A stretch of DNA of 62,930 bases from Streptomyces sulphureus DSM 40104 (GTDB lineage Bacteria > Actinomycetota > Actinomycetes > Streptomycetales > Streptomycetaceae). The notes under the pieces were generated by a model. That model was given only the letters and a program-made list of their open reading frames with translations. It was not told the DNA's origin and did no database searches. Where the stretch lies: NCBI RefSeq assembly GCF_000381025.1, contig NZ_KB905831.1:1-62930 (forward strand), read 5' to 3'. The position numbers and the translations under genes were made by a program. Below are positions 42,667 to 50,960 of the stretch, piece after piece. Every line of letters begins with the position of its first letter. Position 1 is the stretch's first letter.

Positions 42667-45600
42667 GTGATTCCGAGGCCAACAACACCCGCCCCGTGGT
42701 TCCGCAGGCTCGCCGCGGCCTGCCTGCGGCACCGACGGCTGACCCTCGCCGTGGTCCTGAGTTCCGTGCTGGGCACGGGGCTTGAGGCCGTCGGCCCGCT
42801 CGTCGCCAGGCTCGGCGTCAACGACGCACTCGACGGCGAGACCCATCGGCTCCACCTGCTCGTCGCCGCCCTCGTCGGGCTCGCCGTGGTGCAGTTCGGC
42901 GCCGAGTACACCCGGCGCTTCGTCGGGGGGAAACTCGCCCTCGCCGTCCAACACCGATTGCGTACCCGGGTGTTCGCATCGATCCAGCAGCTCGACGGAG
43001 CGGGGCAGGACACCCTGCGCACCGGGCAGGTCGTCTCCCGGACCAACAGCGACCTGCAACAGGTCCAGATCATGCTGGGCATGCTGCCGATCCCGATGGG
43101 CGTCGCGGCGCAGTTCCTCGTCGCGGTCGTCGCGATGGCCTGGTTGGCGCCGCTGCTGACGCTCGTCGCGCTCACCGTCGTCCCGGGACTCGCCTGCCTG
43201 ACGGCCTACACCCGCAAGCGGCTTGTGCCCGCGACGAAGGCGGCGCAGGCGCAGACGGCCCGTATCGCCGAGCGGGTCGAGGAGAACGTCACGGGCGTCC
43301 GCGTGGTGAAGGGGTTCGGCCAGGAGGAGCGGGAGACCGAGCGGCTCGCCGCCGCCGCGCGCCGGCTCTTCGGGCGCCGGCTGCGGGTGGTGCGACTCCA
43401 GGCGGCCGCGACGGCCTCCATGTCGGCGCTACCGCCGCTCGGCCAGGTCGCGGTGCTCGGGTTCGGCGGCTGGCTCGCGCTGCGGGGCAGCATCGACATC
43501 GGCACCTTCCTCGCCTTCGCCGCCTACCTCTCGCTCCTCGCCGGGCCCGCCCGCCTCTTCGCCAACTTCGTGGTGACGGCGCAGCAGGGGCGAGCCTCCG
43601 CCGAGCGCGTCTACGAACTCATCGACGCGGAGCCGCAGATCACGGAGGCGCCGGACGCCCGGCCCGTGCCCGCAGGTCCTGTGGGGCTCGCCTTCGACGG
43701 GGTGCGCTTCGGCTACGCGCCGAGCGATCCGGTCCTCGACGGCCTCTCGCTGACGGTCGAGCCGGGCGAGACGGTCGCGCTGATCGGTCCCGCCGGCTCG
43801 GGCAAGTCGACCGTCTCGCTGCTGCTGCCGCGTTTCTACGACGTCCAGGCGGGGTCCGTCCGCGTCGGGCCCGTCGAAGACACCGTCGACGTACGGGAGT
43901 TGCGGCTCGACTCGCTCCGGGAGACCGTCGGCGTCGTCTTCGAGGAGCCGTTCCTCTTCTCCGGCAGCGTCCGCGACAACATCGCCCACGGGCGCCCCGA
44001 GGCGACGGACGAAGAGGTGGAGGCGGCGGCGCGTGCGGCGGGCGCGCACGACTTCGTCACCGCGCTGCCCGAGGGGTACGGGACCGACGTCGGCGAGCGC
44101 GGCCTCACCCTCTCCGGTGGCCAGCGCCAACGCGTGGCGCTGGCACGCACGTTGCTGACCCGCCCGCGTGCGCTCGTCCTCGACGACGCCACCTCGGCCG
44201 TCGACGCCGAGACCGAGGCGGCGATGCACGCCACCCTCGCCGAGGTCACCCGCGGGGCGACCACGCTGCTCATCGCGCACCGCCGCTCCACGCTCGACCT
44301 CGCCGACCGCGTCGCGGTCCTCGACGAGGGACGCGTCGTCGACGTCGGCACCCTCGACGAACTCACGGCGCGCTGCGCCCTGTTCCGCGAACTCACCGCG
44401 GGGCACAGCGGCTCGGTCGAGGAGCGCATCAACCCGGCCGACACCCACGGCGCCGAGGGCGTCACCCCGGAGCTGTGGCCCGTGACAGAGCCGGAAGCCG
44501 CAGACGAGCCCACGGAGCCGCCGGCAGATCCCGCACTCGACGAGGCCGAGCTCCGGCGCCCGCGACCGGACTTGCGCCTCAGCGGCCTACTGCGCCCGGT
44601 ACGCGCCGCGCTCCTCACCGGGCTCGTCCTCGTCATCCTCGACACGGCCGGGACGGTCTCCCTGCCCCTGTTCGTCCGCCACGGCCTCGACTACGGCGTC
44701 GCAGAGGGCGACGGAGGAACCCTGCGTAACGCGGCCCTGGCGGCGCTCGGCGTCGTCCTCGCAGGGTGGGTGCTGCTCCACACGCACACCCGCCTCACCC
44801 GCCGCGCGGGCGAACGAGTGCTGTACGGGCTGCGCGTCCGCACCTTCGCCCAACTCCAGCGGCTCGGCATGGACTTCTACGAGCGCGAGCGCAGCGGCCA
44901 GATCATGACCCGGATGGTCAACGACATCGAGGCGCTGTCGACCTTCCTCCAGTCGCACCTGCTCACCTCGCTGGCGGCGCTGGCGACGGTCGCGGGCGTC
45001 GCGGTGACGATGCTCGCCGTCGACCTGCCGCTCGCCCTCGCGGGGCTCGCGCCGCTGCCGCTCGTCGCCCTCGCCACCTTCGTCTTCTGGCGACTCTCCT
45101 CCGCCGCCTACGCGGACGCGCGGCGGCGCATCGGGGAGGTCAACTCCACGCTGCAGGAGAACATTTCGGGTCTGCGCGTCGCCCAGGCCGGCAACCGGCA
45201 GAAGGACACGGCGGCCGACTTCGACAAGCTCTCGGACTCCTACCGCACCTCCCGGCTGCGCGCCCAGCGGTACGCCTCGGTCTACTTCCCGAGCGTCAAC
45301 ATCTGCGCCGAACTGGGGAAGGCGCTCGTCCTGTTCGTGGGCGGCACCTGGGTCGCCGAGGGCACCCTCGACGCGGGGGTGCTCGTCGCCTTCATGCTCT
45401 ACCTCGGCCTTCTCTTCTCCCCCATCCAGCAGCTCTCGCTCGCCTTCGACAGCTACCAGCAGGCCGCCGTGGGCCTGCGGCGGACGGTGGAGCTCCTCCG
45501 ACTGCCCTCCTCGGTCCCCGACAAGCGCCCCGAAGAGGCCGCCCCGCTCCCCCGACGCCTCGCAGGCGCAGTGGAGTTGCGGCACGCCTCGCACCGCTAC

Positions 45601-46380
45601 CCGGGCGCCCCGAGCCCCTCGCTCGACGGTGTCGACCTGTGCGTCGAGCCCGGCGAGACGCTCGCCCTCGTCGGGCGGACGGGTGCCGGCAAGTCCACCG
45701 TCGTCAAGCTCCTGACCCGGTTCTACGACGTGGCCGAAGGCCAGGTCCTCGTCGACGGCGTCGACGTCCGCGCCTACCCGTCCTCCGCCTACCGGCGCCG
45801 TATCGGCTACGTGCCGCAGGAGGCCCATCTCTTCTCCGGCGACCTCGCCGACAACATCAGGTACGGCCGCCCGGAGGCGAGCGACGCCGAGGTCGAGGCC
45901 GCCGCCAGGGAGACCGGTGCGCTCTCGGTGGTGGCCGCGCAGCCGTACGGCTTCCGGCAGCAGGTCGACGAGCGGGGCCGCAACTTCTCCACCGGAGAAC
46001 GGCAGTTGCTCGCCCTCGCCCGCGCCCGGCTCACCGACCCGGGGCTGCTCCTCCTCGACGAGGCCACCTCGGCGCTCGACCCCGCGGCCGAGCGGTTCGC
46101 CGCGGAGGCGACCTCCAGGTCGGCGGGCCCGCGGCGCACCACCGTGCTCGTCGCCCACCGGCTCGCCACCGCCGCGCAGGCCGATCGCATCGCCGTCGTG
46201 GAGGACGGGCGGATCGCCGAACAGGGCACGCACGAGGCGCTGTTGGCGTCCGACGGCGCCTACGCGCGGCTCTGGCGCCACCAGCACGGCGCCGACGACC
46301 TGCCCGTCACCGTGCCCGCTCAACCGACCTCCGGGGCCGAAGCCCCGGAGGCACCTGCCACCGAGGGGAAGCTCCGATGA
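42667..46380 (+). CDS. iroC: Fused double ABC exporter (IroC-like)
   Basis: The 1237-residue protein contains two complete half-exporters in tandem: membrane domain, ATPase, membrane domain, ATPase. The first ATPase has LIGPAGSGKSTVSLLL, LSGGQRQRVALART and RALVLDDATSAVD. The second has VGRTGAGKSTVVKLLTRF, FSTGERQLLALARARL and LLLLDEATSALD. The second signature is degenerate (STGER instead of SGGQ). Length and layout equal IroC, the salmochelin exporter, and gene context is the same. The start GTG lies 4 bp after the iron box, so the transcript may be leaderless. The stop overlaps rmlA by 4 bp. Multidrug export is the alternative. Confidence 0.85.
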   Translation: MIPRPTTPAPWFRRLAAACLRHRRLTLAVVLSSVLGTGLEAVGPLVARLGVNDALDGETHRLHLLVAALVGLAVVQFGAEYTRRFVGGKLALAVQHRLRTRVFASIQQLDGAGQDTLRTGQVVSRTNSDLQQVQIMLGMLPIPMGVAAQFLVAVVAMAWLAPLLTLVALTVVPGLACLTAYTRKRLVPATKAAQAQTARIAERVEENVTGVRVVKGFGQEERETERLAAAARRLFGRRLRVVRLQAAATASMSALPPLGQVAVLGFGGWLALRGSIDIGTFLAFAAYLSLLAGPARLFANFVVTAQQGRASAERVYELIDAEPQITEAPDARPVPAGPVGLAFDGVRFGYAPSDPVLDGLSLTVEPGETVALIGPAGSGKSTVSLLLPRFYDVQAGSVRVGPVEDTVDVRELRLDSLRETVGVVFEEPFLFSGSVRDNIAHGRPEATDEEVEAAARAAGAHDFVTALPEGYGTDVGERGLTLSGGQRQRVALARTLLTRPRALVLDDATSAVDAETEAAMHATLAEVTRGATTLLIAHRRSTLDLADRVAVLDEGRVVDVGTLDELTARCALFRELTAGHSGSVEERINPADTHGAEGVTPELWPVTEPEAADEPTEPPADPALDEAELRRPRPDLRLSGLLRPVRAALLTGLVLVILDTAGTVSLPLFVRHGLDYGVAEGDGGTLRNAALAALGVVLAGWVLLHTHTRLTRRAGERVLYGLRVRTFAQLQRLGMDFYERERSGQIMTRMVNDIEALSTFLQSHLLTSLAALATVAGVAVTMLAVDLPLALAGLAPLPLVALATFVFWRLSSAAYADARRRIGEVNSTLQENISGLRVAQAGNRQKDTAADFDKLSDSYRTSRLRAQRYASVYFPSVNICAELGKALVLFVGGTWVAEGTLDAGVLVAFMLYLGLLFSPIQQLSLAFDSYQQAAVGLRRTVELLRLPSSVPDKRPEEAAPLPRRLAGAVELRHASHRYPGAPSPSLDGVDLCVEPGETLALVGRTGAGKSTVVKLLTRFYDVAEGQVLVDGVDVRAYPSSAYRRRIGYVPQEAHLFSGDLADNIRYGRPEASDAEVEAAARETGALSVVAAQPYGFRQQVDERGRNFSTGERQLLALARARLTDPGLLLLDEATSALDPAAERFAAEATSRSAGPRRTTVLVAHRLATAAQADRIAVVEDGRIAEQGTHEALLASDGAYARLWRHQHGADDLPVTVPAQPTSGAEAPEAPATEGKLR

Positions 46381-47444
46381 AGGCTCTCGTACTCGCCGGG
46401 GGCACGGGCTCGCGGCTGCGGCCCATCACCCACACCGCGGCGAAGCAGCTCGTGCCGGTCGCCAACAAGCCGGTGCTCTTCTACGGCATCGAGTCGCTCG
46501 TCGCCGCCGGCGTCACCGAGATCGGCATCGTCGTCGGCGACACCGCCGAGGAGATCCGCGCCGCCGTCGGCGACGGTGCGCGGTTCGGCGCCGAGGTCAC
46601 CTATCTGCGCCAGGAGCGTCCTCTGGGTCTCGCGCATGCCGTCCTCGTCGCGCGGGAGTGGCTCGGCGACGACGACTTCGTGATGTACCTGGGCGACAAC
46701 TTCGTCGTCGGCGGGATCAGCGGCCTCGTCGCCGACTTCAGGGAGCACCGGCCCGAGGCCGGCATCCTGCTCACCAAGGTGAGCGATCCGACGGTCTTCG
46801 GGGTCGCCGAACTCGCTGCGGACGGCGGGGTGTTGAGCCTCCAGGAGAAGCCGTCGCAGCCGCGCAGCGACCTCGCCCTCGTCGGCGTGTACCTCTTCAC
46901 CCCGGCCGTGCACGAGGCGGTGCGCGCCATCGAGCCCTCGGACCGCGGCGAGTTGGAGATCACCGACGCTCTGCAGTGGCTGCTCGACCACGAGCACGCG
47001 GTGCAGGCGACCGTCATCACCGGCTACTGGAAGGACACGGGCAACGTCCTCGACATGCTGGAGGTCAACCGTTCGGTGCTCGACACCCTCGACGGCACCG
47101 TCGCGGGGAGCGTCGACGCGGAGAGCCAACTCGTCGGCCGCGTACGGGTGGAGGAGGGGGCGAGGGTCGAGCGGTCGCGGATCGTCGGGCCCGCGGTCAT
47201 CGGCGCCGGCAGCGTCGTACGCGACTCCTACATCGGCCCTTCGACCTCCGTCGCCGGCGGGTGCCTCATCGAGGGCAGCGAGGTGGAGTTCTCCATCGTC
47301 CTCGACGGCTGCCGCATCGACCGTGCAGGGCGCATCGAAGGATCGCTGCTGGGACGCACCGTGCACGTCACGGGCGCCCCCCGCGCGCCGCGCGCCCACC
47401 GCCTCGTCCTCGGCGACCACAGCCGCGTGCACCTCACGACCTGA
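46377..47444 (+). CDS. rmlA: Glucose-1-phosphate thymidylyltransferase, long form
   Basis: The 355-residue nucleotidyltransferase makes dTDP-glucose. The N-terminal domain has MKALVLAGGTGSRLRPITHTAAKQLVPVANKP, the pyrophosphorylase signature, and GLAHAVLVAREWLGDDDFVMYLGDN. The C-terminal part after residue 240 is a hexapeptide-repeat left-handed helix (VVIGAGSVVRDSYIG-like turns), as in the StrD/long RmlA type common in secondary-metabolite clusters, rather than the 290-residue housekeeping form. It overlaps the exporter stop by 4 bp (ATGA) and starts the dTDP-rhamnose block. Confidence 0.9.
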   Translation: MKALVLAGGTGSRLRPITHTAAKQLVPVANKPVLFYGIESLVAAGVTEIGIVVGDTAEEIRAAVGDGARFGAEVTYLRQERPLGLAHAVLVAREWLGDDDFVMYLGDNFVVGGISGLVADFREHRPEAGILLTKVSDPTVFGVAELAADGGVLSLQEKPSQPRSDLALVGVYLFTPAVHEAVRAIEPSDRGELEITDALQWLLDHEHAVQATVITGYWKDTGNVLDMLEVNRSVLDTLDGTVAGSVDAESQLVGRVRVEEGARVERSRIVGPAVIGAGSVVRDSYIGPSTSVAGGCLIEGSEVEFSIVLDGCRIDRAGRIEGSLLGRTVHVTGAPRAPRAHRLVLGDHSRVHLTT

Positions 47445-47453
47445 ACGGACCCC

Positions 47454-48410
47454 ATGCGCATCCTCGTCACCGGCGGGGCCGGCTTCATCGGCTCCCACCT
47501 CGTCGACTCCCTTCTGGCGGAAGGGACTTCGACCCACCGCACCGTCACCGTCCTCGACGCCTTCACCTACGCGGGCAATCCCGCCAACCTCCCCTCGTCC
47601 GCGACCGGTTCGTGCCTCGACGTGGTCGAGGGGGACATCCGCGACGCCCACCTCGTCGATGCGCTCATGCGCGACCACGACGCCGTTGTGCACCTCGCCG
47701 CCGAGTCGCACGTCGACCGATCGATCGCGGACGGCGGGGAGTTCGCCTCCACCAACCTGCTCGGCACCCAGACGCTGCTGGAGGCCGCCGTCCGCCACGG
47801 CGTCGAGCGCTTCGTGCACGTCTCCACCGACGAGGTGTACGGCTCCATCCCGCACGGCGCCTGGTCGGAGGAGGAGCCGCTCGCACCCAACTCCCCCTAC
47901 TCCGCGAGCAAAGCCGGCTCGGACCTGCTCGCGCTCGCCTACCACCGCACCCACGGCCTCGACGTCCGCGTCACCCGCTGCTCCAACAACTACGGGCCGC
48001 GCCAGCACCCGGAGAAGCTGATACCGCTCTTCACCACCCGACTGCTGCGCGGCGAGACGGTCCCGCTCTACGGCGACGGCGGCAACGTCCGCGACTGGCT
48101 CCACGTCGCCGACCACTGCCACGCGCTCCAACTCGTGCTGGAGAGCGGCGAACCGGGCCGCGTCTACAACATCGGCGGCGGCACCGAACTCACCAACCGT
48201 GAGCTGACCGCGCGCCTCCTCGACGCCTGCGGCGCCGACTGGGACCGCGTGACGCCCGTACCCGACCGCAAGGGCCACGACCGGCGCTACTGCGTCGACT
48301 GGTCCCGCATCCACGAAGAGCTCGGCTACACGCCGCGGCACTCCTTCGCGGAGGGGCTGGCCACCACCGTCGCGTGGTACCGCGACAACCCGGGGCGGTG
48401 GGCCCGGTGA
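47454..48410 (+). CDS. rmlB: dTDP-glucose 4,6-dehydratase
   Basis: The 318-residue extended SDR converts dTDP-glucose to dTDP-4-keto-6-deoxyglucose. It has ILVTGGAGFIGSHLVDSLL, the sugar-site LAAESHVDRSI, the catalytic triad in VSTDEVYGS and SPYSASKAGSD, then RCSNNYGPRQHPEKLIPLF and YGDGGNVRDWLHV, all RmlB signatures. It follows rmlA after 9 bp and overlaps rmlD by 4 bp. Confidence 0.93.
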   Translation: MRILVTGGAGFIGSHLVDSLLAEGTSTHRTVTVLDAFTYAGNPANLPSSATGSCLDVVEGDIRDAHLVDALMRDHDAVVHLAAESHVDRSIADGGEFASTNLLGTQTLLEAAVRHGVERFVHVSTDEVYGSIPHGAWSEEEPLAPNSPYSASKAGSDLLALAYHRTHGLDVRVTRCSNNYGPRQHPEKLIPLFTTRLLRGETVPLYGDGGNVRDWLHVADHCHALQLVLESGEPGRVYNIGGGTELTNRELTARLLDACGADWDRVTPVPDRKGHDRRYCVDWSRIHEELGYTPRHSFAEGLATTVAWYRDNPGRWAR

Positions 48411-49297
48411 GCGCCTGGCTGGTCACCGGAGCGCAGGGCATGCTCGGACGCGACGTCGTCGCCGTGCTCGAAGCCGCAGGGGAGCGCGTACAGCCGTGCA
48501 CACGCGCCGAGTTGGACGTCACGGACGGCGCGGCGGTCGCCGGTGCGCTCGGCGCGGTGCGGCCCTCCGTCGTCGTCAACTGCGCCGCGTGGACCGACGT
48601 CGACGGGGCCGAGCAGGCCGAGCCGGAGGCACACCGGCAGAACGCCGAGGCACCGCGCCTCCTCGCCCGGGCCTGCGCCCGAAACGGCGCGCGGCTCCTG
48701 CACCTCTCGACGGACTACGTCTTCCCCGGCACCCACCGCCTCCCTTACGCGGAAGATGCCCCGACGGGGCCGCGCACCGCGTACGGGCGCACCAAACTCG
48801 CGGGCGAACAGGCCGTGTTGGCGGAGCTGCCGGCGGCGGGCGCGGTGGTGCGCACCGCCTGGCTCTACGGCAGGCACGGGCACAACTTCGTCCGCACCAT
48901 GGCCGGGCGCGCCCTGGCGGGCGCCACCGTCGACGTCGTCGACGACCAGCACGGCCAGCCCACCTGGACGCGCGACGTCGCCCGACACCTCCTCGCGCTC
49001 GGACGCGCCGACGAGCCGGCGACCGGCGTCCACCACAGCACCTCGGCGGGCCGCACCACCTGGTACGAGTTCGCCCGCGAGGTCTTCCAGCGGTGCGGGG
49101 CCGACCCGGCGCGGGTACGGCCCGTCTCCAGCGCGGCGCTCGCACGCGCCGCGCCCCGCCCGGCGTGGAGCGTCCTGATGCAGAAGCGCACCCCTGCGCC
49201 TCACCAACCCGCCCCCCGGGACTGGCGGGAGGTGCTCGCCGAGGCGCTCCCCCACGTCGTCCCGTCCGGTGCGCCGAACTTCGAAGGAGAGTCGTGA
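48407..49297 (+). CDS. rmlD: dTDP-4-dehydrorhamnose reductase
   Basis: The 296-residue SDR performs the last, NAD(P)H-dependent step to dTDP-L-rhamnose. It has WLVTGAQGMLGRDVVAVLEA, NCAAWTDVDGAEQ, STDYVFPGTHRLPYAE, TAYGRTKLAGEQAVL with YxxxK, VVRTAWLYGRHGHNFVRTM and DQHGQPTWTRDVAR. These are RmlD hallmarks, and 4-ketoreductases of other deoxysugar pathways share them, so the exact stereochemistry of the product is not proven. It starts with GTG overlapping rmlB. Confidence 0.9.
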   Translation: MSAWLVTGAQGMLGRDVVAVLEAAGERVQPCTRAELDVTDGAAVAGALGAVRPSVVVNCAAWTDVDGAEQAEPEAHRQNAEAPRLLARACARNGARLLHLSTDYVFPGTHRLPYAEDAPTGPRTAYGRTKLAGEQAVLAELPAAGAVVRTAWLYGRHGHNFVRTMAGRALAGATVDVVDDQHGQPTWTRDVARHLLALGRADEPATGVHHSTSAGRTTWYEFAREVFQRCGADPARVRPVSSAALARAAPRPAWSVLMQKRTPAPHQPAPRDWREVLAEALPHVVPSGAPNFEGES

Positions 49298-49911
49298 AGG
49301 AACCGTTGACGATCGAGGGCGCGTGGCGCCGCACGCCCCGCGTCCACACGGACGAGCGCGGGAGGTTCCACGAACTCTTCCGCCGGGAGGACTCCGTCGA
49401 GCAGGGGGAACAGGTCGAGCGGCTCGAGACGGCGCAGGCGAACTGCTCGGTCTCCCGGCGCGGGGCGCTGCGCGGCATCCACTTCGCCGACGTGCCTCCC
49501 GGCCAGGCGAAGCACGTGGCGTGCGTACAGGGCGCGATCCTCGACGTCGTCGTCGACGTACGGGTCGGCTCGCCGACGTTCGGCGCGTGGGAGGCCGTCG
49601 AACTCAGCGCGGAGAACGGGCACTCCGTCCACCTCTCCGAGGGCCTCGGCCACGCCTTTCTCGCGCTCAGCGAGACCGCCACCGTGGTCTACCTCTGCTC
49701 CACCGGGTACGCGCCCGGACGCGAGCACGGCATCCAGCCGCTCGACCCCGGCATCGGCATCGCGTGGCCGTCCGACATCGAGCCGATCCTCTCCGCCAAG
49801 GACCGGGAGGCGCCGACGCTCGCCGAGGCGGCCGAGGCCGGACTCCTCCCCCGCCACGACGCCTGCCTGCGGTACCGCGCCGCGCACCACAGGACGGAGG
49901 GCGCCGCGTGA
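49294..49911 (+). CDS. rmlC: dTDP-4-dehydrorhamnose 3,5-epimerase
   Basis: The 205-residue cupin-fold epimerase has the RmlC features FHELFRRED, GALRGIHFADVPPGQAKHV with the catalytic His and Lys, VVVDVRVGSPTFG and HLSEGLGHAFLALSETATVVYLCSTGYAPGREHGI, with the late Tyr of the active site. Together with rmlA, rmlB and rmlD all four steps to dTDP-L-rhamnose are present in one block. It starts with GTG overlapping rmlD and is overlapped by the first permease gene. A 3- or 5-mono-epimerase of another 6-deoxyhexose route cannot be excluded. Confidence 0.87.
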   Translation: MKEPLTIEGAWRRTPRVHTDERGRFHELFRREDSVEQGEQVERLETAQANCSVSRRGALRGIHFADVPPGQAKHVACVQGAILDVVVDVRVGSPTFGAWEAVELSAENGHSVHLSEGLGHAFLALSETATVVYLCSTGYAPGREHGIQPLDPGIGIAWPSDIEPILSAKDREAPTLAEAAEAGLLPRHDACLRYRAAHHRTEGAA

Positions 49912-50960
49912 CCGCTCTCGCCGCCGACTCGGCTGCGGGTACGGGTAGTTCGGCGCAGACACCGGGCGTGGGCCCCGCGCGCGCCGGCGCGGGGCTGGTG
50001 CTCGGGGTGGTGCTCCTCGTCGCCTCCGTGGTGCTGAGCCTGTGCGCCGGCGCCGAGGCCGTGCCTCCGGGGACGGTCTGGGACGCGCTGGTGCACGGCG
50101 CACACGGCGAAGAGGCGGCGATCGTGCAGGACATGCGGCTGCCGCGGACCCTCATCGGGCTCGCGGTCGGCGCCGCGCTGGGGCTCGCGGGCGCCGTGAT
50201 GCAGTCGCTCACCCGGAACCCGCTCGCCGACCCCGGGCTGCTCGGCGTCAACGCGGGCGCCTCCGCCGCCGTCGTCACCGCGATCAGTCTCTTCGGGGTG
50301 GAGAGCTTCGGCGGCTACCTGTGGTTCGCCGTCGCCGGCGCGGGGATCGCCTCGGTCGTCGTCAGTGCGCTCGGCGGCAGCGGCGCCGCGACCCCCGTAC
50401 GACTCGCGCTCGCCGGCACCGCGGTGAGCGCGGCGCTCTCCGGGTACATCAACGGCCTCCAACTCCTCGACACGCACGCCCTCGACCGGCTCCGCAACTG
50501 GGACGTCGGCAGCCTCGCCGGACGCTCGGGCGACCTGCTCGCGCAGGCCGCGCCGCTCCTCGTCGTCGGCGCCTTCCTCGCCTTCGCGCTCGCCCGGCCG
50601 CTCAACGTGATGGCGTTCGGGGACGATTCGGCGCGCGCCCTCGGGACAAGCCCCGGGCGCACGCGCGTGCTCTCCGTCGTCTCGGTGACGCTGCTGTGCG
50701 GCGGCGCGACGGCCGTCTGCGGGCCGATCGGCTTCGTCGGCCTGATGGTGCCGCACGCGGTGCGGTTCTTCACGGGGCCCCACACGCCGCGGCTCTTCGC
50801 GTACTGCGCGCTGTACGCGCCGGTCCTGCTGCTCGTCTCCGACGTGGTGGGCCGCGTCGTCGCGCCGCCCTCGGAGATCCAGGTCGGCATCATCACCGCC
50901 CTCCTCGGCGGCCTGCTCTTCATCCACCTGGTACGACGCCGAAAGGTGGCGCAACTGTGA
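49908..50960 (+). CDS. fepD: Ferric-siderophore ABC permease (FecCD family), first
   Basis: The 350-residue permease is of the FecCD/BtuC type. It has an N-terminal extension of about 25 residues, then about ten hydrophobic segments. Signatures are MRLPRTLIGLAVGAALGLAGAVMQSLTRNPLADPGLLGVNAGAS and CGPIGFVGLMVPHAVRFFTGP, the coupling region for the ATPase. It starts with GTG overlapping rmlC and overlaps the second permease by 4 bp. No ATPase gene is adjacent: the FepC-like gene at 17796-18593 is the only candidate in the window. Confidence 0.92.
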   Translation: MTALAADSAAGTGSSAQTPGVGPARAGAGLVLGVVLLVASVVLSLCAGAEAVPPGTVWDALVHGAHGEEAAIVQDMRLPRTLIGLAVGAALGLAGAVMQSLTRNPLADPGLLGVNAGASAAVVTAISLFGVESFGGYLWFAVAGAGIASVVVSALGGSGAATPVRLALAGTAVSAALSGYINGLQLLDTHALDRLRNWDVGSLAGRSGDLLAQAAPLLVVGAFLAFALARPLNVMAFGDDSARALGTSPGRTRVLSVVSVTLLCGGATAVCGPIGFVGLMVPHAVRFFTGPHTPRLFAYCALYAPVLLLVSDVVGRVVAPPSEIQVGIITALLGGLLFIHLVRRRKVAQL

